64,000 bases of DNA from Rhizobium sp. RU33A (lineage in GTDB: Bacteria > Pseudomonadota > Alphaproteobacteria > Rhizobiales > Rhizobiaceae). The DNA is taken from positions 434,001-498,000 of the forward strand of contig NZ_FTMQ01000001.1 of assembly GCF_900156055.1 (NCBI RefSeq). The letters are read 5' to 3'. The translations under genes were made by a program, and so were the position numbers. The notes below the pieces were generated by a model, which was not told the origin of the DNA, made no database searches, and saw only the letters and a list, made by a program, of their open reading frames with translations. This document shows positions 36,594 through 45,008 of this stretch, in pieces. Positions within the stretch are counted from its first letter, which is position 1; every line of letters starts with the position of its first letter.

Positions 36594-37691
36594 ATGACCT
36601 TGAAACCCGGGATTTTGTCCGATCGCGCGATCGGCGCCTTGTTCGGTGGCGGCCAGCTGAAGAGCGAGGTCATGCTCGACAAGGACCAGATCCAGCCGGC
36701 AAGCCTCGACCTGCGTCTGGGCGGCAAGGCGATCCGTGTCCGCGCGAGCTTCATGCCTGGCAGGGGCCACACCGTGGCCGAAAAGCTGGAGCGGCTGACC
36801 CTGCACGAGATCGACCTCGAAAACGGGGCGGTGCTCGAAACCGGCTGCGTCTACATCGTGCCCCTGATGGAAAGCCTCGACCTCCCGGCGGAGATTTCGG
36901 CGTCCGCCAATCCGAAGAGCTCGACCGGCCGCCTCGACATCTTCACCCGGGTGATGGTTGATTACGCCCAGGAGTTCGACAAGGTGCCGGCCGGCTACAA
37001 GGGCCAGCTCTATCTCGAAATCTCGCCGCGCACCTTCCCGATCATCGTAAGGCGCGGCTCGCGCCTCTCGCAGATCCGTTTCCGCACCGGCCATGCGCTG
37101 CTCGGCGAGGCCGAACTCTTCGACTTGCACAAGGCCGAGACGCTGGTGGCGAGCGACATGCCGAATGTCTCGGGCGGTGGCATTGCGCTGTCGATCGATC
37201 TGAAGGGATCGGGACCGCAAGGCCTGATCGGCTATCGCGGCAAGCACCACACCTCGGTCATCGACGTCGACCTGAAAGGCGCCCACGAGGTGCTGGATTT
37301 CTGGGAGCCACTTTACAGCCGCGGTCGCGACGAACTGATCCTCGATCCGGACGAGTTCTACATTCTCGTTTCGAACGAAGCAGTGCATGTCCCGCCTCTC
37401 TATGCTGCCGAAATGACGCCCTATGACCCGCTCGTCGGCGAATTCCGCGTGCACTATGCCGGCTTCTTTGACCCAGGCTTCGGCCATGCGCCGGCCGGCG
37501 GCTCAGGCAGTCGCGCGGTTCTGGAAGTCCGCAGCCACGAAGTGCCCTTCATCCTCGAGCACGGCCAGGTCATCGGCCGCCTGGTCTACGAGCACATGCA
37601 GGAGCGCCCGGAAGGCCTCTACGGCACGGGCCTCGGCTCCAACTATCAAGCGCAGGGCTTGAAGCTCTCCAAGCACTTCCGTTTGCCCTGA
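36594..37691 (+). CDS. dcd: dCTP deaminase-like protein (long form, two dUTPase-fold repeats)
   Basis: A 365-residue protein assigned to the 2'-deoxycytidine 5'-triphosphate deaminase group. Both halves carry parts of the dUTPase fold: the first has IQPASLDLRLG and SANPKSSTGRLDIFTR, the second has DEFYILVSNEAVHVPPLYAAEM and EHGQVIGRLVYEHM. Ordinary Dcd is about 190 residues, so this is an internally duplicated version found in alphaproteobacteria. It would supply dUTP/dUMP for thymidylate synthesis. The ATG at 36594 follows GGATTGAG. metZ is divergent. Confidence 0.85.
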   Translation: MTLKPGILSDRAIGALFGGGQLKSEVMLDKDQIQPASLDLRLGGKAIRVRASFMPGRGHTVAEKLERLTLHEIDLENGAVLETGCVYIVPLMESLDLPAEISASANPKSSTGRLDIFTRVMVDYAQEFDKVPAGYKGQLYLEISPRTFPIIVRRGSRLSQIRFRTGHALLGEAELFDLHKAETLVASDMPNVSGGGIALSIDLKGSGPQGLIGYRGKHHTSVIDVDLKGAHEVLDFWEPLYSRGRDELILDPDEFYILVSNEAVHVPPLYAAEMTPYDPLVGEFRVHYAGFFDPGFGHAPAGGSGSRAVLEVRSHEVPFILEHGQVIGRLVYEHMQERPEGLYGTGLGSNYQAQGLKLSKHFRLP

Positions 37692-37773
37692 CGAAAGAGG
37701 GGCGTCACCGCGCCCCTTTGTATGCCATTCGGCTTGACACCCAGCCCGAACTGTTGGATTCGTCAGACCGCGC

Positions 37774-37847
37774 GCGGGTGTAGCTCAATGGTAGAGCAGC
37801 AGCTTCCCAAGCTGAATACGAGGGTTCGATTCCCTTCACCCGCTCCA
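37774..37847 (+). tRNA. tRNA-Gly, anticodon CCC
   Basis: A 74-base cloverleaf including encoded CCA. Acceptor GCGGGTG pairs with CACCCGC; D arm GTAGCTCAATGGTAGAGC; anticodon loop TTCCCAA gives CCC, reading GGG; T arm GGGTTCGATTCCC. GGG is read by this minor isoacceptor. Confidence 0.97.
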
Positions 37848-37858
37848 GCTTCTTCTCA

Positions 37859-38410
37859 CTACTTCTCCGCAAACTTTGCAAACGCTGCCAGCAGGTCGCC
37901 GAGCCGCTTGGCGGTCGCTTCATCCGTCAACTTGCCGTCGGCATCGAACAGCGTGTGCGCCCGCGACACCATCAGCCGCTTCTCTGAAAACGTCCGGCAG
38001 CCGAGCGTGTGCAGCACCGGGAGCCAGGCATTCTGGCTGAGCAGCGTGCCGAAATTTCCAGGCGACGCGCCGACAAGAGCGAAGGCCTTTCCACCGAAGA
38101 CTCGAGCCATGTCAGACGACGGGCGTGACAGCCAGTCGATGGCGTTCTTGAAGGCGCCGGGGATGCCGTTGTTGTATTCAGGCGTAAACAGGATCACGCC
38201 ATCGGCGGCGATGATCTTTTCCTTGAGCGCGGTGACAGCTGCCGGGATGCCCTCGGCTTCCTCGAGATCACCATCATAAAGCGGTATGCCGTTAATGCCG
38301 GCTATTTCCATCCTGTAACCGTCTGCCGGCAGGGCTGCGGCGGCTTGCATCAGAGCCGTGTTGAGCGAGCCCTTGCGCAGGCTTCCCGAAATGCCGAGCA
38401 GTGTCACCAT
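37859..38410 (-). CDS. NADPH-dependent FMN reductase
   Basis: A 183-residue flavodoxin-fold protein. GISGSLRKGSLNTALMQAA is the phosphate loop for FMN and FTPEYNNGIPGAFKNAIDWLSR is the hallmark of the FMN_red family. It reduces FMN or quinones with NADPH in the cytosol, probably for redox defence. It lies 12 bases after the tRNA-Gly gene on the opposite strand and is 63 bases from the glycosyltransferase gene on the same strand, so they may be co-transcribed. Confidence 0.9.
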   Translation of the reverse strand: MVTLLGISGSLRKGSLNTALMQAAAALPADGYRMEIAGINGIPLYDGDLEEAEGIPAAVTALKEKIIAADGVILFTPEYNNGIPGAFKNAIDWLSRPSSDMARVFGGKAFALVGASPGNFGTLLSQNAWLPVLHTLGCRTFSEKRLMVSRAHTLFDADGKLTDEATAKRLGDLLAAFAKFAEK

Positions 38411-38472
38411 ATCCGTCGTCTCCCGGTTGGATGCGTCGCCTTCACACTATGGTGCCGATGGCGTCCGAGCAA

Positions 38473-40407
38473 TCACTCTGACGCGGGCAAAATGGCTCGA
38501 CTGGGGCGATGCGGTGTCTTGTTCCAGTGAAAAGGCTTCAGCCTGAGTTCGATCACGGCCTTCCAGGCCGCCAGCGACACGGCCATCCAGTAAACCGGGA
38601 TCATTGCCCATTTCCAGCCAACGCCCTCCTTCTCGCCCTTGCTCATCGGGGTCGCGCCGAGCACGAAGAAGATCGCGTAGCTTCCGAGGATGTTGAATAT
38701 GTCCATGGCGAGCATGATCGTCGTGAAGAGGCTCGGCTGCGCAACCGGGACCTGCATCAGGGAGATCGCAAGCAGCGTGAGGAAGACGATCAGGCCGGGA
38801 TGGCTGAGCGCTGCAATCAGCATGCCGCCGACCAGGAGCTGAAAGACGAGGAAGGATAGAAATCCCATGTCGCGCGCGGTTCGCACGGGCTGGCGCATCA
38901 GCACCAGCCAGGTCTGCAGCCATCCCTTGTACCAGCGGGTCCGCTGAGCAAGCCAGATCCGGAAATCGGTCGGCGCATCCTCGTAGGTTGGCAGCGTCAG
39001 GGTCGATGATCGATACCCCATTCTGTAGAGACGCATGCCGAGATCCGCATCTTCGGTGACGTTGTAGGGATCCCAGCCGCCGCTGGCTCTGAGGAGGGCG
39101 GTCTTGAAATGGTTGGAGGTGCCGCCGAGTGGCAGCGGCATGCGGTAGTAGCCGAGGGCTGGCAGCAGTCTGCGGAACAGCGCCGAATATTCGAGCGCGA
39201 AAATGGCGCTGATCCAGCTTTCGCCGGCATTGCCGATCACCAGCGGCGCCTGCAGGCAGGCGAGATCCGGCGGACCGAGCCGGAAGGCGTGATAGGCTTC
39301 CCTCAGCTGCTGCGGATGCGGCCGATCCTCGGCATCGTAGATGGTGAGGAACTCGCCGCGTGCGCCGGCCAGAGCATAGGTGAGTGCCTTGGGCTTGGTG
39401 CGCGGCGCCATGGCCGGCACGGCCACCACCTCGACATGAGGGCCGGGATTGGATCGACGGATCGCCTCGATCGTCGCGTGATCGTCGGCCTCGCAGACCA
39501 GCTTGACGTCCAGGAGACTGCGCGGCCAGTCGAGCGCATCGAGGGCGGCGAGCAGTTGCGGCACGACATCGGCCTCCCGATAAAGCGCCACCATGACGGT
39601 GTAGACAGGCAGAACATCGCTGCCATGCTCGAGCTTTGCTTCGCAGACCCGGTGGCGTCGCCCGTGAGAAACGACGGCCATGCGCAGCATGAGGGCAGCC
39701 GTATGAAAGAGCGAAAGTGTGAGGTGACTGATGACGGCGGCGAGCATCGGCGCCATGATCGAAAAAAGACAGATCAGACAGAGCCCGGCGCCGGCCACGA
39801 AGCCTTGGTCACCGGTCACCACGAGCCGCGCCGAAAGCGGCTGGAGCGTGTCGAACAGACCGCGCACGGCCTGGCCCACGCGTCTGTTTTCCCCCACCTT
39901 CCAGCTGGCACGCCGGATGGCGGTCGGCGTCGTCACGACCAGGGTGCCAGCGCCCGGTCCGTTCCGACCGAAGCGTTTTGCGAGACCCTCCATGTTGAGA
40001 ATGTGCGGGGCAATCGCCACGACCGGCGGCCGGTCGCTGTAGTGTAGCCGCAGCATGCGCGGCTCGGCGAGCTGGGTGTCGCTGTAAGCATGGTCCACAA
40101 GCAGCGAAGGGTCGATCTCCGGCAGGAAGGGCAGGCCATACATCCGCGCAAGCCCGGCAAAATAGGCCTCTTCCTCGACGATGCCGCTGGCGAGCAGTTC
40201 GGCTTCGACAGAGGTCCCGTTGGCCGCGGCGCGTTTTGCCAAGCGGGCAATCAGCGGTTTGGAAATGCCGAGCACATGCAGCAACCGCGCTTCGCATTTC
40301 AGCCGGGCCAGACTTTCCGTGTCGGCCGCGCCTACCGCGCTCCGCTGGTCTTGCCCCCGCGTTGACCCTGGGCGCGCGGCGACCATCCGCGGCCCGTATT
40401 CCCTCAT
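38473..40407 (-). CDS. Membrane glycosyltransferase (GT2) with N-terminal GspE/MshEN-like domain
   Basis: About 644 residues. The N-terminus (residues 20-200) resembles the MshEN/GspE_N module (LLHVLGISKPLIARLAKRA, LARMYGLPFLPEIDPSLL), which in some proteins binds cyclic di-GMP. Two hydrophobic helices follow, then a GT2 catalytic domain with VALYREADVVPQLLAAL, DAED, GGTSNHFKTALLRASGGWD, TEDADLG and the QRTRWYKGW motif of processive synthases, and several C-terminal transmembrane helices. The product polysaccharide is unknown. The start is unsure: ATG at 40386, 40407 or 40431 are possible. It is divergent from a solute-binding protein gene. Confidence 0.85.
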   Translation of the reverse strand: MREYGPRMVAARPGSTRGQDQRSAVGAADTESLARLKCEARLLHVLGISKPLIARLAKRAAANGTSVEAELLASGIVEEEAYFAGLARMYGLPFLPEIDPSLLVDHAYSDTQLAEPRMLRLHYSDRPPVVAIAPHILNMEGLAKRFGRNGPGAGTLVVTTPTAIRRASWKVGENRRVGQAVRGLFDTLQPLSARLVVTGDQGFVAGAGLCLICLFSIMAPMLAAVISHLTLSLFHTAALMLRMAVVSHGRRHRVCEAKLEHGSDVLPVYTVMVALYREADVVPQLLAALDALDWPRSLLDVKLVCEADDHATIEAIRRSNPGPHVEVVAVPAMAPRTKPKALTYALAGARGEFLTIYDAEDRPHPQQLREAYHAFRLGPPDLACLQAPLVIGNAGESWISAIFALEYSALFRRLLPALGYYRMPLPLGGTSNHFKTALLRASGGWDPYNVTEDADLGMRLYRMGYRSSTLTLPTYEDAPTDFRIWLAQRTRWYKGWLQTWLVLMRQPVRTARDMGFLSFLVFQLLVGGMLIAALSHPGLIVFLTLLAISLMQVPVAQPSLFTTIMLAMDIFNILGSYAIFFVLGATPMSKGEKEGVGWKWAMIPVYWMAVSLAAWKAVIELRLKPFHWNKTPHRPSRAILPASE

Positions 40408-40469
40408 CCACACCAAGCTGCTACACGTCATCCGGTCTGAACGACGCCCTACCTTGACCCCGGTTGAAG

Positions 40470-41351
40470 ATGATAGAGATGCGCGCAAAAGTTACATCCC
40501 TAGATTTTGCGGGGTTGTGGCCCTGGGTCACCGCGATTTTGTTCGTCGCGCTGCTGTCGGCGCCGCCTGTGCGGGCTCAGGAAACCGATCTTCCCGTCCT
40601 CTTCGACACACGCGAGCGCCTGGTCCGGCCGGATGTCACAAGCGTGCTGCGGCTGCGTTTCCTGACCACCACGGATTTTCCGCCCTTCAACTTTACCGAT
40701 CAGAGCGGCCGGCTGACTGGCTTCCATGTCGATCTTGCCCGCGCTCTGTGTGACGAGCTCGGTCTTCAGACCCGTTGCCAGATCCAGGCTCTGCCGTATG
40801 AGCAGCTGACGTCGGCGCTGGAAAGTGGGCAGGGGGAAGCGGTGATGGCGGGCGTCGCGGTGACGGAAGAGCTGCGTGAACGGTTCAATTTCACTCGACC
40901 CTATCTGCTGTTGCCTGCACGTTTCCTGGTGCGAAACGACGCGGTCCTTGCTCGTCAGGATGTCGAGGCGCTCACTGGTCGCAAGATTGGTGTCGTCAAA
41001 GATACCGCGCATCAAGCCATGTTGCAGGCCTTCTTTCCCGGCATCACGCCGACAGTTTTCGACGATCAGGGCGCCCTCATGACAGGACTGAAAGAGAAGG
41101 AGGTCGAGGCCGTCTTCGCTGATGCCCTCCAACTCTCCTTCTGGATGATGAGCCCTTCGGCTGCCGGCTGCTGCAGCTTTCTCGATGGGCCCTTTTTGTC
41201 GGAGCGCCATCTCGGTGAAGGCATGACCATCATGGTGGGCGGGCAGGATGGGGCCCTTGCCGCCGCGCTTGAGAGCGCCCTTGCGGCGCTGTCAAAGGAT
41301 GGGCGGCTGGAAGAAATCTATCTGCGCTATTTCCCGGTCGGGCTTTTCTGA
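40470..41351 (+). CDS. Periplasmic solute-binding protein, family 3 (amino-acid-type)
   Basis: A 293-residue secreted protein. A signal anchor WVTAILFVALLSAPPVRA precedes the mature domain, which shows SBP_bac_3 features: FLTTTDFPPFNFTDQSGRLTGFHVDLARAL, split here by its aromatic start, VMAGVAVTEELRERFNFTRPYL and GRKIGVVKDTAHQAML. No permease or ATPase gene follows, so it is an orphan binding protein, perhaps feeding a transporter elsewhere or acting in sensing. ATG 40470 or 40479 may be the start. Divergent from the glycosyltransferase; the shared gap is only about 60 bases. Confidence 0.8.
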   Translation: MIEMRAKVTSLDFAGLWPWVTAILFVALLSAPPVRAQETDLPVLFDTRERLVRPDVTSVLRLRFLTTTDFPPFNFTDQSGRLTGFHVDLARALCDELGLQTRCQIQALPYEQLTSALESGQGEAVMAGVAVTEELRERFNFTRPYLLLPARFLVRNDAVLARQDVEALTGRKIGVVKDTAHQAMLQAFFPGITPTVFDDQGALMTGLKEKEVEAVFADALQLSFWMMSPSAAGCCSFLDGPFLSERHLGEGMTIMVGGQDGALAAALESALAALSKDGRLEEIYLRYFPVGLF

Positions 41352-41355
41352 ACGG

Positions 41356-41769
41356 TCAGACCCGGCGATAGCGGGCTGAGGCGCTGCGCTCCAGGGCGGC
41401 GCAGGTAAGCTTGTCGAGCGCAAGGCGATCCCGCAGCAGCTGCAGCAGGCGCATTTCCTCGGCGCGCAGGGTCAGGTCGACGGCAACGATTTCCACAGCC
41501 AGTGCATAGGCGGTCTCATGCAGCCATTCCGGCAGGGCGTCGCGAATGGTTTCGAGCGCTATGTCCAGACCCTCGGGCCCGGAAAGCAGGGTCGCGCAGC
41601 GCTGCGACACCTCGATGAGGCGCTCCTTGTCGAAATTCTCGAAGACCGGAAGAATATCGATCAGCTGGCCAATCCGCACGAGTTCCTTTTCGGCCATGGC
41701 ATTGTCGACGGCGGACGCCATCACCATGACGAAGATCAGGGCTTCTTCCGGGGATACGGGCTTGTTCAT
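41356..41769 (-). CDS. TerB-family tellurite-resistance-like protein
   Basis: A 137-residue all-helical cytosolic protein with the TerB/DjlA-like motif EALIFVMVMASAVDNAMAEKE and the second acidic helix region TLRAEEMRLLQLLRDRLALD, which bind divalent metals in relatives. It is 54 bases after the degenerate nuclease gene and could be the last gene of an S24-repressor, nuclease, TerB operon. The end lies four bases past the solute-binding-protein stop, on the other strand. Tellurite resistance itself is not implied. Confidence 0.8.
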   Translation of the reverse strand: MNKPVSPEEALIFVMVMASAVDNAMAEKELVRIGQLIDILPVFENFDKERLIEVSQRCATLLSGPEGLDIALETIRDALPEWLHETAYALAVEIVAVDLTLRAEEMRLLQLLRDRLALDKLTCAALERSASARYRRV

Positions 41770-41823
41770 ATAAGATGTTTTCCAGTTGCGGTGGGCAAAG
41801 AGTAGGAGGGCCGACCGGGCGTT

Positions 41824-42555
41824 TCAAGGGAGCGTGCTGGCGCGTTGTGCGGGCTCACCAAAAAGCCCGCGTCTTGCGGCACGGGCTTCCTCGGTCAGAG
41901 CGGCAAGTGCGGAGCCCGGCTCCGCCTCTGCCCATCCGTATTTGGCAAGCCAGGAGGACACATCCTGGACGCCCACCCAGCATCGTGTGCGGATCTCGCC
42001 CAGCCACGCGGTGGCGCTGGTCTCGCAGCTGAGCGAACGGTTTCGCAGGAATTGGCGTTGCTGCGTGCGTGCCATGGCGCCACAGGGCCAAACCTCGCCA
42101 TCCGCCGTGGTACAGATGCGGTCCACAGGCGTCTCGATCAGATCAGCCAGGCGTACGCGTTGATCCGGTCCGAAGGCGACGATCCCGGCGGCGAGGCTCG
42201 ACGGCCGATGCAGGAGAACCACCTTCGGTTTCGTACGCTCGGCGGCATTGGACAACGGTGCGCGCGCCGCCACCCGTTCGAGGTCTTGCGCGTCCTCAAA
42301 TGCCGGCGATCCAAAGGCATCCGGCTCTATGCTGCGTACCTGCCGCCTGGCTTCGATCACCGCTGGTTCTCCGACAGTGTCATCCTGCAGGGAGCCGACA
42401 TCGGGTAAGTCGAGCTCCGACGGATCAGGTACATCGAGGTCCTCGATATTGTAGTCGACAGGATCTTCGCGGAGCGTCGCTCCGGCTGCCATGACGAGAT
42501 AGCCCCACAAGAGGAGCCCGACCGCGCCGGCGATGAAGGTGCTGATCCGTCGCAT
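41824..42555 (-). CDS. Staphylococcal-nuclease-like membrane-anchored protein, probably inactive
   Basis: A 243-residue protein. A signal anchor (FIAGAVGLLLWGYLVMAAGA) precedes an acidic, Pro/Asp-rich stretch and a C-terminal SNase-like domain. Where active thermonucleases have RLxGIDAPE, this one reads RLADLIETPVDR; the catalytic Glu position is Val, and the second aspartate is Glu. The rest (CGAMARTQQRQFLRNRSLSC, GWAEAEPGS) fits the fold. Hydrolysis is therefore unlikely. It lies 12 bases after the S24 repressor gene, in the same transcript. Confidence 0.75.
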   Translation of the reverse strand: MRRISTFIAGAVGLLLWGYLVMAAGATLREDPVDYNIEDLDVPDPSELDLPDVGSLQDDTVGEPAVIEARRQVRSIEPDAFGSPAFEDAQDLERVAARAPLSNAAERTKPKVVLLHRPSSLAAGIVAFGPDQRVRLADLIETPVDRICTTADGEVWPCGAMARTQQRQFLRNRSLSCETSATAWLGEIRTRCWVGVQDVSSWLAKYGWAEAEPGSALAALTEEARAARRGLFGEPAQRASTLP

Positions 42556-42567
42556 AGGCGCGTTTTC

Positions 42568-43236
42568 CTATTGGCTCGCCCAGATGATGCGCGCCACCCA
42601 TTCGACATCACCCATGTCCAGCATGCGCGGAGGGTGATCCGGATTGAGGGATTGCAGCTCGATCGATTTTGCGCTCTGCCGGGCGAGGATCTTCGCCATG
42701 ACTTCGCCTTCGCGGGTCTTCACCACGACGCGGTCGCCACGGCGGACCTGGGCGCCCGGCTCGACGATCAGGATGTCGCCGTCACGGTAGAGCGGCTTCA
42801 TGCTCTCGCCTTGGACCTCCAGCGCATAGACCCCGTTGTTGCGGCCCGGGGCTGCCGGGAACTCGACGAGATCCCAGCCCTGGCCGGCAGGAAAGCCGCC
42901 ATCGTCGAAAAAGCCGCCGGCACCTGCCTGAGCCATGCCGAGCAGGGGGATCGAGCTTGCCTGCGGCGGAAATGTCCCCTGGGGCAGCGGGCTGCTGCGC
43001 AAGGCGTCGGGCGACACATAACGCATGAACTGGTCGAGACTGGCGCCGGTCGCTTCCAGCACCTTGGCGATGGATTCGGTCGAGGGCCAGCGCATCCGGC
43101 CATCGGCACCGACACGCTTGGATTTGTTGAAGGAGGTGGGGTCGAGGCCTGCACGGCGCGCAAGACCTGAAGGCGTCAGCGAATGCTGCTCCGCCAGCCG
43201 ATCGATCGCGGCCCATATGCTGTCATGCGAAAGCAT
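42568..43236 (-). CDS. S24-type transcriptional repressor (LexA/CI-like, XRE helix-turn-helix)
   Basis: A 222-residue regulator. Residues 8-75 are an XRE-type helix-turn-helix (LTPSGLARRAGLDPTSFNKSKR), and the C-terminus is a peptidase S24 fold with Ser145 in GESMKP and Lys182 in VMAKIL, the catalytic pair of LexA/CI proteins. An Ala-Gly bond at about 105-106 could be the self-cleavage point. No phage genes are near, so this is a chromosomal host regulator. It heads the operon with the nuclease-like and TerB genes. Confidence 0.85.
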   Translation of the reverse strand: MLSHDSIWAAIDRLAEQHSLTPSGLARRAGLDPTSFNKSKRVGADGRMRWPSTESIAKVLEATGASLDQFMRYVSPDALRSSPLPQGTFPPQASSIPLLGMAQAGAGGFFDDGGFPAGQGWDLVEFPAAPGRNNGVYALEVQGESMKPLYRDGDILIVEPGAQVRRGDRVVVKTREGEVMAKILARQSAKSIELQSLNPDHPPRMLDMGDVEWVARIIWASQ

Positions 43237-43351
43237 GTTCGCGCCTCTTCAGCGCCGGAACACTTCGGATCCCCGGTCCGGCAATGGCGAAAACAATAGA
43301 TCAGCAAAGGCCGATAGTAAAGCAAAAAGGAATAAAATCCTCTTGCTTGCC

Positions 43352-43999
43352 TCAGGCGACCATGGCCATGTTGATCTTGCCAAGCTGGATCACGGCCTGG
43401 GTGCGGCTGTCCACCTTGAGCTTCAAGAGGATCGCCGAGACATGCGCCTTGATCGTCGCTTCCGACACGCCGAGCTCATAGGCGATCTGCTTGTTGAGCA
43501 GCCCTTCGCCGAGCATGCCGAGCACACGGCTTTGCTGCGGCGTAAGCGTGCGCAGCCGGTTTATCAGATCAGCCACGTCAGGATCCGTCTCCTGGCCGCC
43601 CTGATAGCTTGCCGGCGTGGCGATATCACCTTCCAGCACTGACTGGATGGACGCGCGGATCTCGTCGATCCCCGCTGACTTCGAAATGAAGCCGGAGGCC
43701 CCGAGCTCGAGGGCCCGGCGTATGGTGACGGGATCGTCGGTGGCGGAGACGATGACCAGCGGCAGGCTCGCGAATTCGGCGCGCAGCGCCATCAGACCGG
43801 AAAAACCGGAGACGCCCGGCATGGCGAGATCGAGCAGCATGAGGTCCGCATCCGAATGCTCGGCGGCCGCCTTGCGGGCAGCTTCGAAGTCGCCGGCCTC
43901 GATGATGGTTTGCGTGCCGTCGATGCCGGTTACGGCCTGGCGCAGGGCGCCCCGAAACAGCGGATGGTCGTCGGCGATGATGAAGGTCGATGCAGCCAT
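43352..43999 (-). CDS. LuxR-family (NarL-type) response regulator
   Basis: A 215-residue regulator. The receiver has ADDHPLFRG and phosphoacceptor Asp57 (LMLLDLAMPGVSG), and the C-terminal LuxR helix-turn-helix has LTPQQSRVLGMLGEGLLNKQ followed by IAYELGVSEATIKAHVSAIL. ATG at 43999 is preceded by GGGAGGGGG. No cognate kinase adjoins it. Its targets are not known. Confidence 0.9.
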   Translation of the reverse strand: MAASTFIIADDHPLFRGALRQAVTGIDGTQTIIEAGDFEAARKAAAEHSDADLMLLDLAMPGVSGFSGLMALRAEFASLPLVIVSATDDPVTIRRALELGASGFISKSAGIDEIRASIQSVLEGDIATPASYQGGQETDPDVADLINRLRTLTPQQSRVLGMLGEGLLNKQIAYELGVSEATIKAHVSAILLKLKVDSRTQAVIQLGKINMAMVA

Positions 44000-44120
44000 G
44001 TCACAGCCCCCTCCCAAGAGCGATGTCATTTTGCGCGCGAATGCGTCTCATTCTTTTAGCGCTTGACGACGCACTAGACAATGGTCGTGCAACGAATGGG
44101 TGAACGAGGCCTGTTTGTGG

Positions 44121-44552
44121 TCAGGTTCTGTCCGGAACGGGATCTCCCGATTGATCCTGCTCCTGTCCCTGAAGTTCCTGTACCAGCCCGAAGAAAGTCC
44201 GCATGAAGCGCTCCATGATGCCGATCGAGCGGTCGATCTCCGCATCGCTCGGAAGCTCGCCGCTTTTGGCAGCCGCACCGCCGGCTACCTGTTTTTCCAG
44301 CGCTTCGACCCGCTTTTCCAATCGGGCGAGATCCGCGTCATAAGCGGCACGTTCGTCAGCCGCCATCCGGCAGGTAAGGGTTCCATCGGCTTCGGTGCAG
44401 AGCGTCACTGCCCCCGTCTGCCGATCGAGCCGCACGAAGCCGCTTGCCGATTTCTCCAGCGTGTAGCGGTCGGTGGCGGCATCCTGGGCCATGGCGAAGG
44501 GAACGTCGAGCGATAGGATCGCCAGTGTGAGCACTGTCTTGCCGATGGACAT
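44121..44552 (-). CDS. Hypothetical periplasmic protein with coiled-coil
   Basis: A 143-residue protein with signal peptide MSIGKTVLTLAILSLDVPFAMA, then a small domain with two cysteines (TLCTEADGTLTCRMA), then a short coiled coil (ADLARLEKRVEALEKQ) and an acidic helical tail. AGGAGG precedes the ATG, which makes the start firm. No recognised function. It is divergent from DUF952/pyrD and upstream of the response regulator on the same strand. Confidence 0.75.
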   Translation of the reverse strand: MSIGKTVLTLAILSLDVPFAMAQDAATDRYTLEKSASGFVRLDRQTGAVTLCTEADGTLTCRMAADERAAYDADLARLEKRVEALEKQVAGGAAAKSGELPSDAEIDRSIGIMERFMRTFFGLVQELQGQEQDQSGDPVPDRT

Positions 44553-44651
44553 CTTGTTCCTCCTCCTGGCGTCCGTGTCTCCGGGCGTGGACATTTGGCC
44601 GCGTTTGCGGCAAACCCGCCTCAACCCTGTTGATCTGCGAGAGACCGGACC

Positions 44652-45008
44652 TTGGAAAAGACCATATACAAGATCGTGCCGCGAGAATTATGGCAGGAGG
44701 CGCGCAACGCGGGCCTTTTCAAAGGCGCTTCCATAGATCTCAAGGACGGCTACATCCATTTCTCGACGGGCGCCCAGGCGGTGGAAACTGCGCGTCTGCA
44801 CTTTGCCGGCCAGTCCGATCTGCTGCTTGTCGCGGTCGATGCAGCCGTCTTCGGTGAGGCCCTGAAATGGGAGGCCTCGCGCGGCGGCGACCTGTTCCCC
44901 CATCTTTATGCCGACTTGCCGCTCGACGCCGTGCTCTGGGAAAAGCCCCTAGCCCTCGGTGCTGATGGGCTGCATGTCTTCCCGGATATCGATGCGGAGA
45001 AACGCTGA
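44652..45008 (+). CDS. DUF952 domain protein
   Basis: A 118-residue protein starting at TTG with IYKIVPRELWQEAR and IHFSTGAQAVETARLHFAG, the conserved DUF952 segments, and LYADLPLDAVLW near the end. DUF952 proteins resemble glutathione-linked or arginyl-transferase-like folds by weak similarity, but no function is known. The TGA overlaps the pyrD ATG by one base, so it is co-translated with pyrD. The TTG start is the only suitable one. Confidence 0.85.
   Translation: MEKTIYKIVPRELWQEARNAGLFKGASIDLKDGYIHFSTGAQAVETARLHFAGQSDLLLVAVDAAVFGEALKWEASRGGDLFPHLYADLPLDAVLWEKPLALGADGLHVFPDIDAEKR

Noticed and set aside
35211-37691. A very long open frame on the plus strand across metZ and the dCTP deaminase gene
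   Set aside because: The first half is antisense to metZ, whose product is unmistakable, and lacks motifs. The true gene begins at 36594.
42568-43236. Prophage CI repressor
   Set aside because: No phage genes, integrase or attachment sites lie nearby; the operon partners are host-type proteins.
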